Source of the DNA: Caproiciproducens faecalis
GTDB lineage: Bacteria > Bacillota > Clostridia > Oscillospirales > Acutalibacteraceae
NCBI RefSeq assembly: GCF_019448085.1
Contig: NZ_JAGFNZ010000004.1
Span: 62,001 to 126,000 of the forward strand
DNA length: 64,000 bases
Reading direction: 5' to 3'
The notes under the pieces are model-generated. The model worked only from the letters and a program-made list of their open reading frames with translations. It did no database searches and had not been told where the DNA came from. Both the position numbers and the translations under genes were made by a program. Shown here in pieces: positions 52,620-61,036 of this stretch (its first letter is position 1; the number at the start of each line of letters is the position of its first letter).

Positions 52620-53195
52620 ATGAAGTTAACAACGGAAGAATTCTTGGAAAACACAGAAGTCTGTCCGGTCATAGCGGCGATCAATAAATGGGAAGCCGTA
52701 GAGAATTGCGGAAAAGTGGACTGTAAAATGGTCAACGTTCTGTTCGGGGATATCTGTACCATTTCAGATATTGTCAAAAAGCTAAAGGAAATGGGAAAAA
52801 CCGTTTTTGTGCATGTTGATCTGATTACAGGTTTTGCAAGCAAGGAAGTCTGCGTGGATTTTATTCAGAAGTACACGGAAGCAGACGGGATTATCAGCAC
52901 AAAGCCGTTCCTGATTAAGCGTGCCAATGAATTGGGACTGTTCACGATCCAGCGCTTTTTTATGATTGACTTTATTACCTACGCAAATGTGGTTAAGCAT
53001 GTTCACGCAACGGACCCGAACGTGGTCGAGCTGCTTCCGGCAGGTTTATCGAAGGTTATCCGGTATTTGTGCAGCGAAATTGACCGGCCTGTGATTGCGG
53101 GTGGCCTGATTCTGGATAAGGACGATGTAATCGGTGCGCTCAGCGCCGGGGCAATTGCGATATCCACCACGAATCAGGAAATCTGGCGGGACTGA
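52620..53195 (+). CDS. glpP: GlpP-family glycerol-3-phosphate-responsive RNA antiterminator
   Basis: This is 191 residues of a TIM-barrel-like protein. Motifs match GlpP throughout: CPVIAAINKW, KTVFVHVDLITGF, ADGIISTKPFLIKRANELGL, FTIQRFFMIDF, VELLPAGLSKVIR, RPVIAGGLILDKDDV and AIAISTTNQEIW. In B. subtilis, GlpP with glycerol 3-phosphate stops termination in the glpD leader. Here no glycerol genes are nearby, but three attenuator leaders are, one directly downstream. The ligand may be another phosphorylated polyol. ATG 52620 follows AGAGGTG; ATG 52587 is possible. Confidence 0.9.
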   Translation: MKLTTEEFLENTEVCPVIAAINKWEAVENCGKVDCKMVNVLFGDICTISDIVKKLKEMGKTVFVHVDLITGFASKEVCVDFIQKYTEADGIISTKPFLIKRANELGLFTIQRFFMIDFITYANVVKHVHATDPNVVELLPAGLSKVIRYLCSEIDRPVIAGGLILDKDDVIGALSAGAIAISTTNQEIWRD

Positions 53196-53259
53196 GCAAA
53201 TAAACATACAATTCTGCAATTTGTACAAAATTTTTTAAAAAAATTCGCACAAAATAGCA

Positions 53260-53362
53260 TTGACAAACAGATATATTTTCTTTATACTAAACACAGTTAC
53301 TAAAGAGATGAAGAGAAAGTAGCTTCAACACAGCGTTATGCTGTCTTGAAGCTACTTTTTTT
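53260..53362 (+). promoter_or_regulatory. promoter and attenuator leader of the dehydrogenase-kinase operon (copy 2)
   Basis: TTGACA (53260) and TATACT (53283) are spaced by 17 bp. AGTTAC (53295-53300), an 18-nt purine loop with AGAGA-N3-AGAGA, and GTAGCT (53319-53324) form one stem, with one G-U pair relative to copy 1. AGTAGCTTCAA (53318-53328) can instead pair with TTGAAGCTACT (53346-53356), which ends in seven T. The rest of the gene-free interval 53196-53496 shows nothing else clear. Confidence 0.85.
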
Positions 53363-53496
53363 GTTGCATGAAAACTCTTTTTATGTTTTCGTGCGTACAA
53401 AAATAAGTGTCGGGAACAGTATAGTGTGCAGATACTGTTTGATGGTGCGGCTCTTTGTCTTACAAACACAATACATAACTTATGGAGGTAAACATT

Positions 53497-54279
53497 ATGA
53501 GCTTCGATATCAATGATTTTTCTTTGGACTTTTTCAGCCTGAAAGGCAAAAACGCGGTTGTAACCGGCGGTAACAGCGGTCTGGGACAGTGCTTTTCACT
53601 GGCATTGGCAAAAGCCGGCGCAAACGTATTTGTTGCCAGTTTTGTTGAGGACGACGGAACAACACAGAAGCTGATCGAGGAAGCCGGCAGCAAGATGGGC
53701 TTTATGAAATGTGATCTTACTGAAAAAGGCGTACCTGGGAAAGTAGTTGAGGCTTGTGTCAACCAGTTTGGCAGCATCGATATTCTGATTAACTGCGCCG
53801 GTATCTGCAAACTGAACGATGTTCTGGACTTCGACCGTGCCGACTGGGATCCAATGATTGCGACCGGCCTTACCGCAGCTTTTGAACTGAGCCATGAGGC
53901 TGCCAAATACATGATTCCGCAGAGAAGCGGTAAAATCATCAACATCTGCTCGCTGTTCTCCTATCTGGGCGGACTGGGTTCCCCGGCATATGCCGCTATG
54001 AAGCACGGTATTGCGGGCCTCACCAAAGCCTATGCGGACGAGCTTGGCAAATACAACATTCAGGTTACCGGCATTGCTCCCGGCTACTACGCTACCAACA
54101 TCACAGTAGAAACCCGCAGCAACCCCGTTACCAACCAGAGAGTGCTTGACCATATTCCGGCCAACCGCTGGGGTGAAAGACAGGATCTGATGGGAACCGT
54201 TGTGTTCCTTGCCAGCCACGCTTCCGACTATGTCACCGGCACACTGGTTGTCGTTGACGGCGGCTACCTGGTTCGCTGA
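53497..54279 (+). CDS. short-chain dehydrogenase/reductase (KduD/gluconate dehydrogenase-like)
   Basis: This 260-residue NAD(P)-dependent SDR has cofactor motif VVTGGNSGLGQCFSLALAKAG, then INCAGICKLND, the catalytic Ser in NICSLFSYLGG, Tyr/Lys in SPAYAAMKHG, and GIAPGYYATNI. This subgroup includes 2-deoxygluconate and gluconate 5-dehydrogenases and polyol dehydrogenases. TGGAGG precedes the ATG by eight bases. It is cotranscribed with the FGGY kinase, so it probably makes or uses a ketose or polyol that the kinase phosphorylates. Confidence 0.93.
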   Translation: MSFDINDFSLDFFSLKGKNAVVTGGNSGLGQCFSLALAKAGANVFVASFVEDDGTTQKLIEEAGSKMGFMKCDLTEKGVPGKVVEACVNQFGSIDILINCAGICKLNDVLDFDRADWDPMIATGLTAAFELSHEAAKYMIPQRSGKIINICSLFSYLGGLGSPAYAAMKHGIAGLTKAYADELGKYNIQVTGIAPGYYATNITVETRSNPVTNQRVLDHIPANRWGERQDLMGTVVFLASHASDYVTGTLVVVDGGYLVR

Positions 54280-54351
54280 TTTTTTATAGCGCGGCGGGGA
54301 GAGTGATTTCTCTCCGCCCCAACACTATCCGAAAGGCAGAAGAGGTTTGGA

Positions 54352-55782
54352 ATGAGTAAAAAATACATTTTGGCCGTTGACGGCGGTTCTCAGAGTTCAA
54401 AAATCGTAATCTTTGATCTGGAAGGAAATATTGTCTGCGAAGAGAAAGAAAACCTCAGGCCGGTGAATCTTCCGTCGCCGGGAGTCGTAGAACATCCCGA
54501 TGACGATCTGTGGGATTCCATTGCGGTGGCAAGCAAAAAGACGCTGGCAAAATTTAACGGCGACGTTAAGGACATTATGGCGGTCGGGCTTTGCACCATC
54601 CGGTTCTGCCGGGCGCTCCTGAAGAAGGACGGTTCCCTGTATTCCCCGGTTATGAGTTGGATGGATCAGCGCGTTTCCCGCGTGCATGAGCAGGTCAGCG
54701 ACGACATCGCTTATGTTACTACTTCATCCGGTTATATCACTCATCGCTTTACCGGCAATTTTAACGATACAGCCGCAAACTATCAGGGCGTATGGCCGAT
54801 GGATACAGACACATGGCAGTGGTACGAGGACGACAAGAAGATCGCCGAATACAACCTTACCCGCGATATGCTGTTCCATTTGCAGATGCCCGGGACCATT
54901 CTTGGCTATGTGACAAAGGAAGCCTCAGAGGCAACCGGTATTCCGGAAGGACTTCCGGTTGTAGCTACCTCAAACGACAAGGCGGTTGAGGCGCTGGGCG
55001 CGGGCTGCACCGGCGAAAAGACGGCGTTGATCTCCCTTGGTACCTACATTGCCGCCATGGCTCAGGGACACGACAACCCAAAGAATACCGTAAATTTCTG
55101 GAGCAATTTTGCTTCCGTCCCCAACCAGTATCTATATGAGAGCAACGGCATCCGCCGCGGTATGTGGACGGTCAGCTGGTTCAAAAATGTGCTGGGTGAC
55201 AGCTACGCAGACAAAGCCAAATCCATGGGGATGTCCGCAGAAGAGCTTCTCAGCAAAGAGGCGGAGAAGGTTCCCGTTGGGAGTGATGGCCTGATGACCG
55301 TTCTGGACTTCCTGGCTCCCGCGGATCAGCCGTTCAAAAAGGGCACCATGATCGGCTTTGACGGCCGTCATACCCGCGCACATATGTACCGTTCCATTCT
55401 GGAAGGGATTGCTATGACCATGAAGAGCCGTGTGGACGAGATGTGTGAAGAGCTTGATGTGAAGCTGGACAATATCATCATTTCCGGCGGCGGTTCGAAC
55501 AGCGATCTGTTTATGCAGATTTTCTCCGATGTTTTCGGGATTCCCTCTTCACGCAACGTCGTGAACGGTTCTGCGGCGGTCGGTTCGGCAATTTGTGCGG
55601 CGGTTGCGGTAGGGGCTTACAAAACTTTCGACGAAGCTGTCGCTCACATGGTTCACATGCGTGACACTTTCCAGCCGAATCTGCAAAATACCGAGAAATA
55701 CGCAAGGATGAACGCAGTCTACCGTGACATTACGAAATGCACGGATGATCTTCTGAAGCGTTCCTATGAAATTTTCAGTTAA
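54352..55782 (+). CDS. FGGY-family carbohydrate kinase
   Basis: This 476-residue sugar or polyol kinase has the N-terminal phosphate loop LAVDGGSQSSKIVIFDLEG, then WMDQRVSRVHEQ. Its C-terminal ATP site has ISLGTYIAAMAQG, FDGRHTRAHMYRSILEGIA and IISGGGSNSDLFMQIFSDVF. It resembles xylulokinase-type members but the substrate is not diagnosable. Its product is a natural candidate ligand for the GlpP homologue. A terminator closes the operon. Confidence 0.92.
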   Translation: MSKKYILAVDGGSQSSKIVIFDLEGNIVCEEKENLRPVNLPSPGVVEHPDDDLWDSIAVASKKTLAKFNGDVKDIMAVGLCTIRFCRALLKKDGSLYSPVMSWMDQRVSRVHEQVSDDIAYVTTSSGYITHRFTGNFNDTAANYQGVWPMDTDTWQWYEDDKKIAEYNLTRDMLFHLQMPGTILGYVTKEASEATGIPEGLPVVATSNDKAVEALGAGCTGEKTALISLGTYIAAMAQGHDNPKNTVNFWSNFASVPNQYLYESNGIRRGMWTVSWFKNVLGDSYADKAKSMGMSAEELLSKEAEKVPVGSDGLMTVLDFLAPADQPFKKGTMIGFDGRHTRAHMYRSILEGIAMTMKSRVDEMCEELDVKLDNIIISGGGSNSDLFMQIFSDVFGIPSSRNVVNGSAAVGSAICAAVAVGAYKTFDEAVAHMVHMRDTFQPNLQNTEKYARMNAVYRDITKCTDDLLKRSYEIFS

Positions 55783-55800
55783 CTCATTTTAATAGACATC

Positions 55801-55842
55801 GCAGAAATGCTGCAGAGCGACTGCAGTATTTCTGCCCATTTT
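55801..55842 (+). terminator. terminator after the kinase gene
   Basis: GCAGAAATGCTGCAG and CTGCAGTATTTCTGC form a 15-bp stem with one G-T pair around AGCGA, followed by CCATTTTT. Confidence 0.85.
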
Positions 55843-55865
55843 TCGGTTGAGCGCGGGGGAGCGAT

Positions 55866-56642
55866 ATGAAATCGAAACCTTTAATCTTAATAACCAATGA
55901 CGACGGAATTCATTCCCCGGGTCTGCGCGCGGCGGCAGAAGCGGTTGCCGATTTGGGCGAACTGCTGATCGTTGCTCCGCACTGTCAGCAGACCAGCATG
56001 GGACGTGCCTTTCCTCGTACGAATGATCTGGGCATTATAGAAACAACCTTTCTGACGATTAACGGGGTGCCCACCAAAGCCTACGCGGTACACGGATCCC
56101 CAGCTTATGCGGTGGCACACGCCGTGCTGGAGCTTGCGGACCGTAAGCCGGATTTGTGTGTCAGCGGCATCAATTACGGGGAAAACCTGGGTACCGTCGT
56201 TACCTGCAGCGGAACTTTGGGCGCCGCGTTTGAAGCGAATTCCCATGAAATTCCCGCGATAGCGGCTTCCCTGCAAATCCCGCTGCATCTGCAGAGAAAA
56301 ACGGATTACAGTCCGGCGGACTGGAACGCCGCGGCGGAAATAACCAGAAGGGCGGCGCAGGCCGTACTCAAAGACGGGATGCCCGACGGCGCAACCGTGC
56401 TGAATATCAACGTCCCGGATCAATTACGGGATGTGGATCATTATCATATTACGCGGCAGAGCCATCAAAATTATTTCTGTTTTATCCGGCCGGAAAAACG
56501 TGATTTTTCAAAAAAATTTGAACTGAAATCCCAGCTGTCCGTCGATATGGATACTCTGGAGCCGGACAGTGATATTTATGCCGTTTATATAGACAAAGCC
56601 ATTTCCATTACACCAATGACTTGGAATATGACAGCGGTCTAA
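55866..56642 (+). CDS. surE: 5'/3'-nucleotidase SurE
   Basis: This 258-residue phosphatase starts ILITNDDGIHSPGLRAAAEA with the paired metal-binding Asp, followed by APHCQQTSMGRA, SGINYGENLG and the SGTLGAAFEA loop. It dephosphorylates nucleoside monophosphates and short polyphosphates. It is separated from the kinase by a terminator, so it is probably an independent gene. Length is standard. Confidence 0.95.
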   Translation: MKSKPLILITNDDGIHSPGLRAAAEAVADLGELLIVAPHCQQTSMGRAFPRTNDLGIIETTFLTINGVPTKAYAVHGSPAYAVAHAVLELADRKPDLCVSGINYGENLGTVVTCSGTLGAAFEANSHEIPAIAASLQIPLHLQRKTDYSPADWNAAAEITRRAAQAVLKDGMPDGATVLNINVPDQLRDVDHYHITRQSHQNYFCFIRPEKRDFSKKFELKSQLSVDMDTLEPDSDIYAVYIDKAISITPMTWNMTAV

Positions 56643-56744
56643 AAGAGTCCGGAGAAGAGGACAGGCACACAGCAGGAACGCGGCAATTTTCATTTATAAA
56701 GGCTTTGGCCAACAGTTGAGGAATGCAAAACGGAAATGATGATT

Positions 56745-56772
56745 GAGGCGGCGATAAACCGCCTCTTTTTTT
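56745..56772 (+). terminator. terminator after surE
   Basis: GAGGCGG and CCGCCTC pair around CGATAAA, followed by seven T. Confidence 0.9.
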
Positions 56773-56848
56773 ATGCATTCCCGATTTGGTATTTTTTTCC
56801 TGAAAGCTCTTTTCCGGAAAATATATTGATGAAAGGTTGAAAAGTAGA

Positions 56849-58927
56849 ATGTTTCATTTCTTTAAACGTTCCGCAACAATTCGGGAAGTTTCTCACAAGT
56901 CCATTAAAAAATCCAGTTTGAAGAAAAAGCTCAGCATCATTTTTGCCATTGTGATTGCAGTTCCTTTTGCAGTGATGTCCCTGTTCATACTGCCCAACCA
57001 GATTCAGTCACAGTACGTCGAGTCCAGCAGCCAACAGCTGAAACTGGCTGATAAAAACATGAATACCTTCTTTTCGGAGATTCAATACAATCTGGATTAT
57101 ATGGCGCCCGCCAGTCTGATGAAAACTTCGAAGGGGCATTTGACCAGCTATGTGAACAAAGGGGAAACTGACGACAGGGTCATCCGGTCTTCTCAGGCGG
57201 GGGGAATGGAGCAGCAAATTTTCCAGTCGTTTGATTCTTTTCGTCAGGCTCACCCCTACGTCACCTATGTTTATTACGGACTGGAAAGCAAGGAGTATAT
57301 GCAGAGCCCGGAAGGCGGGGCGGTGGTGCCAAACTATGACCCGACCCAGCGGCTGTTTTACACAACCGCAACCGCTGGCAAAGGAAAATATGTATATACA
57401 GAGCCGTACGAAAACGATGGGAACATCATTCTCGGACTGGTAAAGGCCGTGTATGAACGCAACAATCTGCTTGGCGTTTCCGGCATTGACGTCAATTTGA
57501 ATTCCATGACGGAAATGCTCAATCAGGTAAAAATCGGAAAGAGCGGGTATCTGCTCCTAGTCCATCAGAACGGAACCATTATTTCCGATTCCATGGATCA
57601 GAAGCATAATCTTAAAAAAATAGACGAGCTGAAAATCAGCGGTATGGAGAATATTGCAAAAATAACCGATGGTGTAAAAAACACCTCTATGGGAGGGCAG
57701 AAATTCCTTACCAATGTTTATACCTCTCCCAATACGGGCTGGAAAGTCCTTGCAATGATTCCCCAGAAAGAAATTGACACAGCGACCTTTAGCGTTTCTT
57801 CGGCGGTGCTTCTGATTGCTTTTTTGACCCTGCTGATCGGCTTGGCTGCCGTGTGGAAATTTACAGACTCCATTCAGATCCCGCTGAAAAAGCTCAGCCA
57901 GCGGTTGGAGCTGCTTTCCCATGGAGACCTTCATTCCGAAGTCCCTTCCGTGAAGACAAAGGATGACGTCGGAATGCTGGCTGATTCCCTGTTTTATACA
58001 GTCGATAATATGAAGAATTATATTGCGGAAATTGACACCGCGCTGGGAAGTATTGCGAACGGACGGCTTGATTTCGAACTCAAGCAGGAATTTTTGGGTG
58101 ATTTCGTTTCCATCAAAGCATCCATTCGCAAAATTACGGATTCTTTGAATGGTACACTGACGGAAATCAGTCAATCGGCCGCACAGGTGAACTCCAGCTC
58201 AGCACAGATTGCCAATGGAGCGCAGGCGCTGGCGCAGGGAGCAACGGAGCAGGCCAGCTCCGTGCAGGAACTGGCGGCTACTGTTACCGAGATTTCCAAC
58301 CATGTGAAGCAAAACGCGGAGCATGCTTCACAGGCCAATAAAAATGTTAGTCTGGTACGCGAAGAGATAGAAGCCAGCAACCGACACATGGAGGAAATGG
58401 TATCTGCAATGGCGCAGATCAATGAATCCTCCGGGGAAATCGGAAAAATTATCAAAACTATTCAGGATATTGCCTTCCAGACAAATATTCTTGCTCTGAA
58501 TGCGGCCGTAGAAGCAGCCAGAGCCGGAGCTGCGGGCAAAGGGTTTGCCGTTGTGGCGGACGAGGTTCGCAATCTGGCAAGCAAAAGTGCTCAGGCGGCG
58601 GAAAATACCACCTCTTTGATTGAAAACTCCACCAAGCAGGTAGAAAACGGCACAAAAATTGCGGACGAGACAGCAAAAGCGCTCCATCAGGTGGTAGAAA
58701 GCGTGGAATCTGTTTCGAATGCCGTGAATGAAATTACAAAAGCGTCAGGCCGGCAGGCAGAATCCATCAGTCAGGTAACACAGGGCGCCGACCAGATTGC
58801 CGCGGTGGTGCAGACCAACTCAGCAACGGCGGAAGAAAATGCCGCCGCAAGCCAGGAGCTTTCCACTCAGGTGCAGGTTATGCGGTCCCTTGTCGGTAGA
58901 TTTCATCTGAAAAAGCTGAACAGTTGA
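56849..58927 (+). CDS. methyl-accepting chemotaxis protein with Cache sensor
   Basis: This is about 692 residues: helix 1 (about 27-50), an extracellular double-Cache domain (50-300, with [17 protein letters not shown] and [14 protein letters not shown]), helix 2 (about 316-338), HAMP, and a long signalling coiled coil. The hairpin tip [20 protein letters not shown] is standard for MCPs. It would signal to CheA/CheW encoded elsewhere. The ligand is likely a small molecule such as an amino or organic acid. ATG 56849 is chosen over TTG 56837 because AAAGG abuts the latter. Confidence 0.94.
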   Translation: MFHFFKRSATIREVSHKSIKKSSLKKKLSIIFAIVIAVPFAVMSLFILPNQIQSQYVESSSQQLKLADKNMNTFFSEIQYNLDYMAPASLMKTSKGHLTSYVNKGETDDRVIRSSQAGGMEQQIFQSFDSFRQAHPYVTYVYYGLESKEYMQSPEGGAVVPNYDPTQRLFYTTATAGKGKYVYTEPYENDGNIILGLVKAVYERNNLLGVSGIDVNLNSMTEMLNQVKIGKSGYLLLVHQNGTIISDSMDQKHNLKKIDELKISGMENIAKITDGVKNTSMGGQKFLTNVYTSPNTGWKVLAMIPQKEIDTATFSVSSAVLLIAFLTLLIGLAAVWKFTDSIQIPLKKLSQRLELLSHGDLHSEVPSVKTKDDVGMLADSLFYTVDNMKNYIAEIDTALGSIANGRLDFELKQEFLGDFVSIKASIRKITDSLNGTLTEISQSAAQVNSSSAQIANGAQALAQGATEQASSVQELAATVTEISNHVKQNAEHASQANKNVSLVREEIEASNRHMEEMVSAMAQINESSGEIGKIIKTIQDIAFQTNILALNAAVEAARAGAAGKGFAVVADEVRNLASKSAQAAENTTSLIENSTKQVENGTKIADETAKALHQVVESVESVSNAVNEITKASGRQAESISQVTQGADQIAAVVQTNSATAEENAAASQELSTQVQVMRSLVGRFHLKKLNS

Positions 58928-59066
58928 CGTTACTCTGTTTTTCGGATGCGGGAAAACCAGATAAGTTTTTTGCAAAGAAGAAATCTGTGCTAAGAAGCAG
59001 CTGCACGGAATACCATTATCAATGTAAGGCGATTTTCTGACAGTACTGAAAGTGTTTTTAAAAAGG

Positions 59067-59097
59067 AAGCAGGCAGAGTAGTTTACTCTGCCTGCTT
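59067..59097. terminator. 14-bp perfect hairpin after the chemotaxis gene
   Basis: AAGCAGGCAGAGTA and TACTCTGCCTGCTT pair around GTT. There is no T-run on the plus strand; the minus strand has CCTTTTTAA. It probably stops read-through. The rest of 58928-59202 shows no gene. Confidence 0.65.
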
Positions 59098-59202
59098 TAC
59101 TGATATTTAAGTGGTTGGATGGGAAAATAGGAAAGATAGGAAACAGACCACGGCTTACGGAATATTGTGATATGAGTCCATTTTTCAGATTGAGGTGATT
59201 AC

Positions 59203-59367
59203 ATGCAAACGGTTATCATCAGATTCTTTGATAAAAAAGTGGGATACAAAGCCGCGAATTTTCTGAGAAGCCTAGGATATGAGGTAAATTCCATCGGACA
59301 AACTTACTGGAACAGCTTTTATCCGTTTGCCTCGTGCATCCTTCTGGAGATCAGCTATGAAAATTAA
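59203..59367 (+). CDS. small hypothetical protein (54 aa)
   Basis: This 54-residue protein starts MQTVIIRFFDKKVGYKAANF and contains LRSLGYEVNSIGQTYW. The ribosome site GAGGTGATT is well spaced. The pattern suggests a compact alpha/beta fold. No family is recognised. It ends six bases before the convergent enolase stop, so it has no room for its own terminator. Confidence 0.6.
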   Translation: MQTVIIRFFDKKVGYKAANFLRSLGYEVNSIGQTYWNSFYPFASCILLEISYEN

Positions 59368-59373
59368 CGCCGG

Positions 59374-60704
<1,331 letters not shown>

Positions 60705-60713
60705 TTTTAATAT

Positions 60714-60742
60714 AAAATAACACAATTCACTGAAATTGTCAA
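60714..60742 (-). promoter_or_regulatory. promoter of eno
   Basis: On the minus strand TTGACA (60742-60737) and TATTTT (60719-60714) are spaced by 17 bp. Confidence 0.65.
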
Positions 60743-60862
60743 TTGGTGTCATTTATTTTATTTTGGTTTTTATAAAAAATGAGAGAAAAATTATTTTGGG
60801 TATCAGACGTAAAAATGCACTCTGCATCAGGAGTGGAAAATGTTAACATTTGGTATATTTGC

Positions 60863-60891
60863 TTGATAATTGCCACTTTTTAGGTTATAAT
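60863..60891 (+). promoter_or_regulatory. promoter of the secreted SH3/lysozyme gene
   Basis: TTGATA at 60863 and TATAAT at 60886 are spaced by 17 bp. The transcript would have a leader of about 140 bases before the TTG start. I see no known riboswitch in it. Confidence 0.8.
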
Positions 60892-61036
60892 CGAACCAGT
60901 AATGTTATCAAATGAACAGGATAGACGAAATCGTTTGGCGACGTGTTTATTTTATGGAACGGGAACAAAATTATCCGCTTTTCGGCACGGCTGTCAATCT
61001 GTATTGAATAAATACTACATAATTGGAGTGAATGAA

